A stretch of DNA of 64,000 nucleotides from Angiostrongylus vasorum (taxonomy: Eukaryota > Nematoda > Chromadorea > Rhabditida > Metastrongylidae). Below, in pieces: positions 36,201 to 50,000 of this stretch. Location of the stretch: NCBI GenBank assembly GCA_018806985.1, contig JADANN010000429.1, positions 496,001 through 560,000 of the forward strand. Direction: 5' to 3'. The notes under the pieces are model-generated. The model had not been told where the DNA came from. It worked only from the letters and a program-made list of their open reading frames with translations, and ran no database searches. The translations under genes and the position numbers were made by a program. Numbering within the stretch: the stretch's first letter is position 1; the number at the start of each line of letters is the position of its first letter.

Positions 36201-39200
36201 AATCTTTGACTTTCATCGAACTCCAGTTTTATAGCAACTGTTTTGGTGTGCGATGTAGGAACTTCCTTTGGCGCCTCATTGGAGCTTTGTTAACCGAGCA
36301 CACACAGTATACGTTCTAAAATTTCTAGCATTTCTACTAAGTACATGTGAACTTGACCCTGTTTTCTTTTTTCTCCAATTTCATTGGGAAGGAAACATTA
36401 ACAGCAGGGAATTGCGTCGCGTTCACCCGAAAAATGAAGCAGTAACTTTTTCTTTGACTGAATAGCTACCAACAGCCGAATTGTGATAAATGATCGCTGC
36501 TGTCGGAGACGATGATGTGATGTGGCAACAATTGTTCGAGTGGTCGAGTTCGTTGTTTAGATCATTCGACACAAAACAGATGAGACGTTGTGTTTCTCAC
36601 TAGTACGTCATTTTGGTGAACGTCATGGATTCCTTTAGTAGTAATGCAATATAGTAATCCACTGTGGAGTAAGGAATGTGTGGTTATGAGGTTGAAAATC
36701 AGAAATTGGAATTTAGACGATTTCCTGAAGTCAAGTTTACTACTAATGCTCTCTGTTTATCTACAATGTCTCCTTTGAGAGTGTCGTTGCTCTTCTTCCA
36801 AGAAGTTTTGTTGTTTTTTCTTTCTGCAAATATTTTGTCTTGTCAAACTATTGAGGGGTTTTTTTATGGTTCCTCACAAATTTAGATTGAGTCAGCGTAG
36901 GCCGAACTCGAAAATGAAAACACCCTTTGACGCCGTTAGGCGTCTGTGGTGTCGTCTAATAAATGCAAAGGTGCAAGCTGCACAGGTGTGCAAACCAATT
37001 TTATGTCAGGTCATAGAAATAAAAGTGTGGTTATCTCCCTTGTCGTTGACAACACCCACCTATTTATTCCCAGATCTGCCATTTGAGAATTATCTTGCGT
37101 AGAAACAATGCAGATGAAATTTAGAACCAATGCGAAAGTATCACAAAACTATCATCATGACCATGACGTAGAAGGCTGTGCATTTTATCTCGCCTAGGGA
37201 CCAGATGGCTTTGTTTTAAGCTTTTGTGGAGACCATCATCTATTGGAGAACCCGATGCTGCGAACTTGTTTTGATGCTTTTCGAAGTGGTCCCGTAATAA
37301 GACGGGTGATTATTGCTTTGTTTGGTGGGCATTGTCATCATTGCGCGACTATCGTGGGATTAGGAGAAAACCTTAATGAAGTGCCGTACAATTCACATGA
37401 CAACCGGCCTGAGGTCGACGACAAGAGCACGAATTGGTGGCTTTTGTTGGGCATGGGAAATTATTTTCTTGAGGGTTAGCAAACAATTTAAGAGGTGCTA
37501 TGGATGTGGTTTTGTTTTTTCCAATAAGTTTTTATTAATTTAAGGCCTTATGCTTGTCAATATTTGTGGGAACATGGTTACAGAATAGATTAGAACAACA
37601 ATTGAATAAAATAATAGAATAAATGGATTTCAATTCTGAACACTAACCCTAAAATAGCATGTAATCCACCATTAAGTATGGAAGCAGTTGTTACCGCGAC
37701 AGGATGATGTGAGAATATTGTGGTTGGGTTGAAGTACCTGATAACTATCATATTACTTTATGCAGCAGGTGAATAGTATAGAAAAGATTTTATGACGGCA
37801 AGGGACAATTTGGCTTGCATATACAGCAATAATAAAAAGGTCTTCCCCCATATAATGTAAAGTGAACACGAACGGGTGAATCGCATGTCATAGCATTCTG
37901 TGGCAAAAGAAAGATTAAACACTACCTTTCAAAATACAATAATGCTGAGATAAAAACAACACTGACGGGTGTTTGCTGATGGCAGCGTCAGGTAGGAAAC
38001 TAGCTGAGAGAAACACAGATCAAGGGCATCCGTAGTCCCGGGTAGTGAGCGATCCGCCGGAAAGGGAAATCGTGGTTCGATCTGGGCCGGGGTCTACGTT
38101 TTGCGAATATCTCAGCATTATTGTGGTTGAATCTCACATCATACCTTGTCGTGAAAACTATAGTAGGCTGCAAATAAAATGTTAGCAATGTTGAGATATT
38201 TGCAAGATTCCGGACCGCAGGTGTGTGTGGCGGGGATCGAGCTTCGGTATTACCCTTTCCGAGGGTTATTGAAGTTATTGGGGTTTTGTATTTCACATTA
38301 TACCCTGCCATGAAGAAGTAATACGCAGTAAATAAAAAGTGATTACGTTGTGATTTATGCTATTTTTTTAGTCAAGAATTTCCCCTTAAAAGCGACAATT
38401 GCAGAATTTCCCGCGCTACTTCATTTCTTTTCCGTTTTTAGTTTTTATGTTTATTCATGGCGAATTTCATTTACATAAGCAAATGCGTTGAACATAGCTC
38501 CATCTAACTGTTTGAAATTTCATATATGCTTAGCGAAGAACGGAACACAATTGTTGTACAGTTTGTGGTTTTCGTGTTACGAATTGTCCTAATAAGTGGT
38601 CAAAGGGAAAACTTGTCGAGGTTTTGGCTACCATTGATTTAAGAGAAGTTCCAGTCAAGCAATGCTTCTCTTGAGAGATTAGCCTACGTTGTAATTGTTC
38701 GGCTCTTTTGTATGAGTGCTACTCGACGTTTTTATCCATCTTCTTGTCAAATGTAGTAAAAAACAACATAAGGGCCTCTTAGCAGAAGTGTTAGGCTTTT
38801 CGTGTTTCACGAGCGAGTGGAACCTGCTGAATTGTTCAGACGGTTGATGGGGATTACTGGTGGTATGGTGGGTGAGTTAGACTTCATGTTATTTCGTATA
38901 TCCGAAACTTTATAAGCTTTTAAAATGGTCAAATTGATTTTCTGTTTATAACGACAGAGTCAGGGATGTATTTCGTGAGAGTTCGGAATTATACTTATGG
39001 AGTGATATACTGTAACATTTCCTTAGTAAGGAAAACATGCGCCTTCCATGAAAAAATTGTTTATTGTCAATAGAAAAGATTGTGTACTGTTAAGTGTTGG
39101 CAAATGTATATGTAGTTAGATACTTGTGGATTTCTAGTTGTCAAGCTGATTTTATTGATCATGTCATAAAAGAGATCAGTGCTTGCGCACCATGTCTTTT

Positions 39201-39657
39201 CGAAGGGATGTGTGGCGCAGTGGTTAGAGACACTCTGTAGTATCTGCATAATCCTTGGCTTGATGCCGCGTCCTGGAGAAACCTAGCCCATGATAGGCAA
39301 ATTGATACCCAGCTTGTCTGAGAGGGTAGAATTAAATGACTTGATACATGGGTAAGCCCTCACCTAGCCATCGTTTGAGCTAAATAATATGTTTAAATAA
39401 ATAGGTATAGCCACATTGTGCATTCATCCATTCTAGGATGAGTAATGAGATCGACTACACGGGCTATTCTCAAAGGATTGACCCGGTTCGGAACTGTTTA
39501 TCGTTTATACTCTTTATATATTGTCGTCGTGCGGTTAACACGGTAGTTTCCGATTACTTTTTTAAGACGACATTCTACAGACTGTTTGACTTATGTCAAT
39601 TGCCTAAGGTCTCGCCCACTCTCTCACTCACTCACTCTCTCTCTCTCCCTCCCTCCC

Positions 39658-39724
<67 letters not shown>

Positions 39725-41055
39725 ATGCTAATAGGCGGGATTTCGAAACTCTTTTAGTTCCTCATTTTTTTGTCGTGCTGTAATAGCGAACGCTTTTTGG
39801 GGACTTAAGTATAAACGTCTTTCGACTAGCTTCGTGTGACTCGTTATGTCCATATTCACATAAATACGTTAGCAGTTCTGACACTACCCGTGAGAGGGAC
39901 TTCTTTAAGCGTGATAACTTATGACCTTTGCATAGTCATAAGTAATGAGTGAAAAAATCTATTAACAAATGGAATGTTAACGACCAACGGAGGAATTTTT
40001 TCTTCCTTTTTGAAAACAGCGCCTCAACTATGGAGGCGGCTCTTGGCAACAGCTGTGGCGAGAAGCACCTAGACAAGTAGGACAAATTGATCGTGCTTAA
40101 GGTTGTGCTGGTTAATGATCCAGTTAATGGAAGGAACTGTGAAGTTAATTCCTAAACAGCGTAACGTCAAACCGTTTTTTATGAGAGCAAATTCACAACA
40201 GGCTTGGACAACCATTACTATTTCAGCAATCGTATCCGGTATGGGAAATGGTTGGCCAGCGTGCACAAAAGCTGTCAGCACAATTGAAGGCTACTGCTTC
40301 ATGTCTTGCTGGATTTATGGATTCAATCCAAGCGGTCAGCGATTATGCGAATAATCTGAAGGGTGTGTTTACGATCACTTTGAGAAAATTCTTACTTCAA
40401 TACTTCAATTTATTTTCATGCGTCGAATTGTAAGGTCGGAACATTTATTTATAATGGGTTAGTATCATCGTAAAAAGCGATCGCTTCTTTTCAAAAAAAG
40501 TGTTTCGTAAACCAGAATATTAGTTTTTGTTAACTGCCTATTATGATTTTTTCAAGGTAGGGTATTATGTGTGATACAACCACAATGGTGCTGAGATATT
40601 TGCAAAGCCCCGGACCGCAGGTGTCTGCGCTGGGGAACGAACACGCTATAACCACTTCCTGGGGCTAACGCGTTCACCAGCAAACCATGCGGTTCCTTCG
40701 TTTCGCCTTTTTTCTCAGTTCGTTTTCTATCTACCATTGCCTTGTTTCGTAAAAGGTGAGTGGTTGAGACTATTTTTTGTGAGTCAGGCAAATTTAGATA
40801 GATGTTCTTGAGTAGAAGTCTAATGATATGAAATCATTGATCTAATTAATTTGTAGTTAAACGCCTTTCTAAAATTGGGTTGAGGAAACAAGGCTGGCAG
40901 ATGATCTTTTTTAATGCTTTAAAGCGATGAAACTTTATTATGGCACTTGTTCACATCTGTTAACTATGTATTGAATTCTTTGTGCTGCAGGATTTCGAGA
41001 AATTCTTTATCAAGTTGCAGCCATTTGATTTTCGTTGAGATAACTTGTCGACAAC

Positions 41056-41099
<44 letters not shown>

Positions 41100-44000
41100 C
41101 TTTTATTTGCTGCTTGTTCTTTTTTCTTGGCAGGGTATGACTTGAAATATAGCCACAATGCTGCTGAAATATGAGCAAACCACTGAACCTCAAGTGGGCT
41201 TCGGAATTGTGATTACCCTTTCCGGGGACTCCGTTCTATCGACCACAGCAACCGAGGCGCTTGATTTAGCTTTCTCTCAGCCAATTTTTTTTTACCCTAA
41301 CGGTGCTGTTAGCAATTATCCATTAGGAGGAATGATCTGGATAGCAAAAATCGGCATTCTGCTAAGCAAAACAGCGGCTGCAGCCGAAATCACTGTTTTA
41401 GTTTTTATTTGCTGCTACTCCTTCTCATGGGCGCGTGTGGAGGTGCAGTGATTATAGCTGACTTGTAATGCACATGAGTTGGATCCCGCGCCTCAGGCTC
41501 ACCAATCCTTCCATCCCTCCGGAGTCGGTAAATTGGTACCAAGCCTGTGTGGGAGGATGGCAGCACTGACTCGATACATCGGCCAGGCCACCGCGAGTCA
41601 TTATGTAGACCAGATATGCATTCAATCATCTCTAACGATGATGGATGAAGTCGAATGCATGGCGCATCCCACAGCGATTGGTCATCGCCGAGTGCTTTAT
41701 CCTCTTTGCTTATCCTTTTTTCATGGCAGAATATGAAGTTAAATATAACCACAGTGATGCTGAGATATAGTGCGGTAGTTGAAAAGCGGTGAAAAACCGT
41801 GAGACACAAACGAAAAGTGATCAATAAAGCAACAGTTTTAAGCAGTATGGATGCTCTGCTGTTGGGTTTGATTAGAAATGTGTGCACCATAAGTGCTTGT
41901 TTTCCAGAGTCATTGTTTTAGTGCGAAGGCAGTTTCTATTGGTCGTTCAACTGTTGCGACAACGAGTTCCCCTACTTTCTAGGTGCAGCTCGAGATATGG
42001 GCGTATGTATGACACGAGTTTGCATGCGAGAACGAGCTCTGGAACACCGCCTGAGGGCCGTCGCGGACGCTTTGGCCGAGGAGACAGCCGTCAGCATCCA
42101 ACAGAGGGCCGCTTACTGGAAACAGAGGACGGCGGAATTGGACAAGAGTGCAGCGAAGCACGTAAAAAAGGTTCGTATGATGTTAGAGGGCTCGTTAACG
42201 GTCACCGCAATGAGGGACGTGCAGACAGTTGCACCAAGAAGTTGCCATTTTATCACTAACATTATCAACGTTTTTAGTCAGGAAGTTTACTTTGATTTCG
42301 TCATAAATCAATAAATCAAGATTTGAACTGTACATAACCATGAGATATTAAAGACTAAGGTGTTTTAGGATATGAAGGATATGGGCATATTTATTTCCTC
42401 TGACTTCGTAGTGTTTCTCTTACCTGGGTTCAGTCAGCTTAGCTACAAGTTTAGGAATGTTAGGAGCAAATAGACATGTGGGAAATCTAGATGAAGCTTC
42501 TTGTTTTATTTCATTGTATTTTGAGAATCTATGTTCCAGTATACTGTTTTTTTCCCAAGTTCTTAGCGTGTTTAAGTGGTTCTTAACCAAGTAGTTAAAA
42601 TATTGTCGAATTCGACCCCAGGCTTGTCCACGTGCAGTTCGTCGATATCTTATTTCATTATTACCTAATGACCGATGTGAGTTGATTCCAACTTACATGT
42701 GATCGAGAAGCTTTCGACTTCCGACTTTAAATAGATCACAGTTTATAGCGATCTTCTAATTCAGATAAAAGCTTTTACAATCTGTAGGTTATTGCCAACA
42801 TAACGCAAGTATCCTTATCCTATGAAAAATGAAAACATGATTTTCTGGAGCGCACAAAGTACATTTTTTCTCGTTTGATGCATTTATTTCGAGCGGCAAA
42901 GCAATAGGAAACAAAGAATTTCGTCTGTCGAAGCATAATGGTGATCCCAGTGAATCGCTGATATCTGTGGCAGCTACGGTTACGTTAAGATTGGATTATA
43001 GGAAATTTAAAGTTTAGAGAAGTTTTTTCATTTCTTGCAAAATAAATTTCTCTTATATAAAATATGTAGTCTTATTGCATAAGAGGAACGTCTCTCTTAT
43101 GAATCTTTCAATTTCCCAATTCTTTAAGTGCTGTAGTAAATGGAAATCTACTGGTGGTTATGAGAAGCCCATCTTTTCCGTTATATCGTAAGACATTCTA
43201 TTTTCTGTTACATGTTTAGATCAGGGCACGAAAAGGCCGACCTGATCCAGCTGCGGTATCCGAACAACGTCAACTATGTAGTCAGGTTCTTGGTGAACAA
43301 CGGACACAGTTTGCTTTTTTCGTCGGCACATTAATGCCAGTTTTTGTAAGTGAATTTGGATCATAGGGATTCTGATCGGTTGGATCTGTTTTTCTCGATC
43401 GATTCATTGAATATATGTTACATTTCTAGACAGCTGAGATTGCTCTTCTTGATGAAGGTTCACACATTAGACAGATCGTCGACAATTTGGACAGCACTGT
43501 TAAGGTGAGCTCAGTAGGGCTTGAAAGTGGTTAGTCCTGGATATTTTAGTAGATAGATTTTGAATCCTCGTGGATATCTGGGAAAGGAATGGCAATCGAT
43601 CGATATTGATTGAGCCTTGTTTAAATGTCCGTGTTAATGAATCCTTTCCTTGACTCTTATTCTATATCAGTGAATGAAGAGATTTAGGCTAGTTTTTTTC
43701 ACTGACAATCTGAGCAGATGTTTTTCGTGTAGTTCCAATGTTTTTGTTGCGATGCCACTTTATCATTCTTTTTGCCCTTTTATGGGTATTCTTCAAAATA
43801 TATTCTTTCATTGAAGGTTCTTTCTTTCAATATATTCTTCTTTCTCTAATCTTTAGTATATCTTTGACCTAGTAAACTCTTTTTTTCTTTCTCTCTACTC
43901 TAGTAATCTTTAATACTCTTTCTTCCAAAATATATTCTTTTATTGAGAAATATAGCTGTAGCTTTGTTGAATTGTAACCGTTCTAAAAGGACACAAGAAA

Positions 44001-47000
44001 TGTCGACATACTTCAGAAGTCGTTTTTTTTCATTATCATTGTAATAGCATTTCACTGGTGATGTAAATCTGATAGTGACGAGTGATTGCTGATGGCACTG
44101 GTAGATAGAAAAAACTGGCGGAGAGATAGGTAAAACGAAGGACCCGCATGGTGTGGTGGTAAACGGGTCAGCACCCAGAAAGGCTAATAGCACGTTCGCT
44201 CTCACCGCAGACACCTGCGCTCCGGAGCTTTGCAATTATCTTAACATCGTTATGGTTGGACTTCACATAATACACTGCCTTGAAAAGTTGCAGTAGGCAA
44301 CAAATAAGAAGTTAACAAAATGTAACATTTTATATTTTATATTACTTACTTAGTTTGTAAACAGTTCTGCAAATAAGTGGCTATTTGAAATCGTTGTTCA
44401 TAGATGCTGATATCGGGTTGCAGATGCTTAGGCGCAGTAATTTTGCTTTTATTCCAGTTGGTGGATGGTCACATGTTGGTTCAAACGATCCTTAGCGATC
44501 TATCGCAAGGTGCTGACAATGCATGGCGGCAGTGTTTGACAAATGCAGTCCGAGCTTATCGTAATGGTGACTCAGTGAACGACGATGGTGGTCTGTCTAC
44601 TCGAGCTACTACACCTGGTAGCAGTTTTAGTCATGGTACGTTTTAATTACAACTGAAATTTCTACGTCGAATGTAGTTCTTGTTATCCAATTGTTAAATG
44701 TCATCCTGAGATGGAATATTTCCGAAAACGGCATGCTGGTTATGGTTAGAAAGGAGATTAGATAGAATCCAGTAAGAAGTGGGAAACTCATTAGTTGTTA
44801 AGTCCTCGACTCTTTATTCGTTGACACGAAGTTAGATGGGATATGTGTTCGGTTTTGCTGATGTCGCAGTAGTTCTGACTTTTTGAAGAGTTGTTAAAGC
44901 CACACCTGAACTATCGTATTTGCCACAGATTTACTCGACAAAACATTCTATAGAGTTTTGAACATTTCCACGAAACGCGCCTTTTTCCTATAAGTCTTGG
45001 ATTAAACGCAATATCGGTCACTATTCCAGTAAGGGGGATGAGTTAATCTTTGGCTGAGTCAAAATCTTCAGTCTTCGATCCAATCTTTGGATTCAAAAGA
45101 AGACCACGCGATATTCGTCTTTGTCGTCTCTTTTGAGTAGGAATTGTCGATGTTAAAGTTTTTTTTCTTCTAGTGTTTTGCGTTCTTTTCATATGGTAAG
45201 TATCGGATTACAACTTTATGTCGATTTGTTGAGAATACAACAGTTTAGTGACCATTGTAGACGCTGAGCTGCCCTCAGAAATCACAAATTATTATTTTTA
45301 GTTTTTCGAAATAAGTAGCCTACTTACCAGATGATTTACTTACTTGTCATAATTTTTCAGACGATAACGATATGACACCTCAGGCTCCCAGACCACATAC
45401 AATTTCCTCGGCCACGAGGTGATCTTCCTAATCTTCTCGTTTTTGAATAAGCCTTTTTCAGTGATGATGGTACTATCGATTTCTGATGCAGTTATAATTT
45501 TCCGATTCAGACACAATTCGAACCATTGTAGTATCACGCCTCAGACTTTCATACCTCCTTCTAAACCTCCTTTTCAACGACGAATTAGTGAGAAGAATAT
45601 CATCAAGGTGCGCATTATAAGGAGTGATACTCCTTTGTATTCTCCTATGTATCGGGACAGAATGTCAAATTCTTAATCTCGTCTGGGTTCATCCATCTGT
45701 TTGTTTTGCAGAGTATTTTTTTACTTTTGAAGAGAAGCTTGTGAAAAAAATTGAATTATAGAAAAGAGGATAAGCTTATAATGCCTTGAACTATGTTTTT
45801 AGTATGTTAAGATAGATATTTTTAAACCAGAAAGTATTAGAACTTTGATTTCATAATGTGAGCGGTCATTTTAAGCCTCGCTGTACTCCTCCTCCTGAAG
45901 TACCGAACACTCAGCAGCAGTCTAATCATCAGAACATGCCACCGTCGTCATTTCGTCCTACAGGCGGTGGCTCCCAGTTTGATATAGGCTTGGCTCCAAA
46001 TGGACGACTGCAACGACCACAGAGTTTCACTGGTGAACTGCGTACCACATTTTCTCAAGTAGGTGGTTTTAATGTTCCACTCAGGGCAGTCTAGATCAAC
46101 GTCCCTCGGTTCGAGAATTTTGTAGTCCAAAGATGAATTTCCTCTTCTTCATCACTTCGTCGTTAGAAGTACGAGTGCCACAGTGATGCGTATCATTTGA
46201 GAACTCACAAAACAGTTAAAACGAAGACCACTTTGTTTGCGCAGTTTTTCTCCACAATTCATGGTCCTTTGTTTGAATTCTTTTCCATTTTCTCGTACAA
46301 TACTGGTCTTCTTAGAATACTTATAATTTCTATTTTTTTCGTGATGTAAAATGAGTTAAAATGACGACAGTGTCTCGAAACTTCTGGGTCTACGTCATAT
46401 TTTCGATCCTTGCGTGAAATCACGATGCAATGGTGAAATATCAAAATAGAAAAAAAAAGAGGGGGGAGAGGGAGGAGAGGGAGGGGGGAACGGGAGAGGT
46501 CATGGAGATTTTGTTAAAAATGAAAGAAAAAAGTGAGGAGGTTGTTTTCTTAGCATTCATAGCTTACATATATTGACATCTTCTTTTCTCTCGGTGTTGA
46601 AGTGGAAATCAGTCTATTCAGACGCCAACATTCGGTAACACACCCGTATATCGTCCCGGAAGCAGTTCGTGTAGTAGTTCGGATGCGGCTTCATCAGCTG
46701 CACTAATAGCCGAGACACTGCAGCAAATCGATCAACTTGGTTCCGATCTTGAAAGTTATTGTGTGGCTGCAGATCAGCAACATCACTCCAACCAGCGAAT
46801 CCATACGGAATATGCTGCGTTACGGGTATCGAATGGATGCGAAACTGCAGCCCTCGTCGCTAACGGGAACACTGCCATTGGAACACAAGCCGATAACACC
46901 GGTTCTGTACTTCAGAGTGGTATCCGGATCAGGGGAGGTGAGTTTTAATGCTGAGGAGCTTTTTTTTCCAAGGTTATTTTCTCAATTATTTCTTACCTTT

Positions 47001-50000
47001 CGGTTAGTTTTGCTATTGTCAATAACGTAATCCATCTTACTTATGAATGTTTTCTTCTTGATGTTTCACCGGAGCACAGAACGTATCAAAATCATCTGTG
47101 GCTTCAGTCATCTTTCTGCTACCACTTTGTTTAGGTTCGCTTCTTTGTCCTCATTTCATGTGACGTTATGTTTTATTAGATCTCTATTCAAAATATATTT
47201 CTGCGACTTTTGACCATTTCAAATAAATCGTAGAAAATCATTCTGTGTGAACTCATTCATGTGAACTATAACCTATAGGTTTCCTAAATTTCCTTTCAGA
47301 AGGTTCATCTCGTCCACCACCGCCAACTCGTCGAAGCAGCACAATTACGGCGGCCACACCAACTGCACCGTCGGTTGTGGAAGCGCGTATGAGTATGGGA
47401 TCCATAATGGGTATGTTATGAGAATATTTCTTTGGCATTATAGATATAACTTAAACGTTTTGCTGGTAATTTGTGGCATTTTGTTTCATTATTTTATTTA
47501 TATCATTGTAACGGTTTACCGCCTCATCATGGCTGTGAGGTGTTCCCGAGTGTCGGGATGCGATATACAGCAGGGGATTCATCCTCGTGGTAGGTGTCTC
47601 CCAAACTGAGGTGGAGTTCGGCGTTTTTATCGGGACGCCCAGGTAAGAGTAAACCATTGCCAAGATCCACCACCTTCATGCTATCAAACTAGTCGCGTGG
47701 TGGCAAATCTACCTCTGATCCACAAAGGCGGCGCCTGCTTTGTGGTGGTGACGAACTGGGGCAGACTTTGGCCAGGATGACCTCGAGTCTCCAGGGAACC
47801 ACAATGGCTAAGCCAACAAAATTCCGAAAAACGGAGATTATGCTGCGACTCGCACAACCAATGAAGACGGGCCATCCAATTATCCAAGGATTTCATTTAT
47901 ACCATAAGATTTGCGTATCATAGTAGGCCGTGGTCTCGATTTGCTTAAATATTGTTGTTTTGACTGACTTTCCAGTAATTTGCATTTGTTTTTTTACACG
48001 ATGTATCTTCTAGTTTTTGGCATCTGAGAGTTTCCGTAGTTATTATCAGGTTTAATGCCTCCACAAAATCACATAAAGTATTTCCAGTGCTGGTAAAATT
48101 GTATACGCTGTAGATTGTTCCACTGCATTTATCGATAGCGGTTCGACTGTACGACGAAAACATCATAAAGAATTTGTTGTACAACTGAAAGTGACAAAAA
48201 AACCGCACCCGCACCCGATCTATGTAAAACGAAAGACGCTGTAATATAACGTGAGCAACGGTTCGGCAGTCGACTTACTCACCCATTCAAATGTATTTTT
48301 AGTAGTAAGAGAGTAAGAGTTTAACGCAATGGGTGGCAGGTAAATAAGAGATGGTAGTGTAGCGAGCGGATGACAATATTAGTAAATCTAGTAGATGTGA
48401 GGTGTTGGTTCATGCATCATAGATCGAGTTTTTTTTCCCTTGCTGATATCATCTATAGTTGGAATCACGTTAATAGGATAAAGGATAAAGCTCTCGGCGT
48501 TAATGAATCCCTGGCGGATACGACATGCATTCGACTTTATTAAGCATCGTTAGAGGTGGTTGAATGCATATCGAGCCAGTACTCCTCTCAGACAACTGTA
48601 GTACCAATTTGCCAATCTCGGAGGGATAGAGAATTTGTTGGGCCAGGAGTGCGGAGATCGATCCCATGTGTATTGCAGGGCGCTTTCGACGACTGCGCTA
48701 CAGGTGCCCATCGCGTAAATTGTGTTACCACAGGAAAATTAAATCTGTTGAACAAGCTGGAGTGGATATCAGTTTATGGCTAGTTACCTATGAAAGTTTG
48801 TCGTTTGGATTGTTTTTGATTTAAAGGCGCTTCGAAATAGTTAGCATTACTTTATCACTTTGAAACACTACATAGGTTTTGACCGAAAAAAACTGCAATA
48901 AGTGATGCTAAGAGAGCATTGCTTAAAGTTTCCATGTGCTATTAATCGTTATTCCAGACGTTAATGTTTTGTTGATTTTGTCTAGCATCTACCTGTTTTG
49001 ACGTGCTTCATAGGACATCCAGTTTCCAACGTCTGTTTCAAGACTTTTGCCAATATTTATTTTTTTCTTTTGCTCAGACGAGACATTTTTTTTTGAACTT
49101 TCTCTCTTTTCTTTATTGGAACAGAAGTGTTAGTCCTTGGTTGTTATCACTTAGTCCATTTGGTTGTCTGCACTACCGAAAAAAGGCATTGGAACGGTAG
49201 TTTCTCGAAAAAGCACCTTCCACCTTTGAAAAGGGAGTCTATTAATGGTTTTCTGGTTTCGTTTTTCTACTTCTTAAACATTTTTCTACACTGGTGTTAA
49301 GTTTGTTTTTAATATCAAAATTAAGGAGTTCGTGCAAGAAATAGTACTAATTTAGTCTTAAGTAAATGAAAAAAAGTGATATTAGCGCTATTTATTAGTT
49401 AGGTTTTCGAAAGAGTTTCTGTAGAAGCGATATGAGATACCTTAGCTTTGCACAGCAGCTAGATTTCTTTTCATCCTGGTTCTCTCTAAACTACTGAGCT
49501 TTTTCAAGAGTGACGTTGTTATTAGCTCGAAAGAAACTTTCAAACGTTTTCCATGTCACGACGAATGACAAGTAGCGATTTCCCTCGTGTAGGTCCATCT
49601 GTCCGAGATATGTCACCACGCTCATATTCCACCTACAAATTGCACCGCTATGCAGTTTATCTTTTTTCACTTTTTAAGGATGAGACTGTGTTTAGTGATA
49701 TGAGAGCCACGGAAGGAGAAAGGATATGGTTGGCCTGGTGGCGCTGTTCGCTGGGATATGTAGGAAAACATATCATCGGACTGTAGATGGGCTAATTTCA
49801 AAAAGGCTTTAAGAATCTAGGGTAGAATTTTTTATGTAAGAAAGGGCTTAATTCGGACAATTGTTACAGTAATGTCGTACTATAGTTTTAAATGCCTTGA
49901 AAGTCTTGCGTTTTTGTATCAGAGGTTTTCTTTTGTAAAATCTCACATTTCACATATTTATCTCTTACAATATTCGTTGTGGATACGCTGACCTTGTTTT

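Noticed and set aside
41405..41890. 161-codon minus-strand frame
   Set aside because: Runs antisense through a SINE-1 copy and a SINE-2 fragment inside MTSS1-like intron 3.
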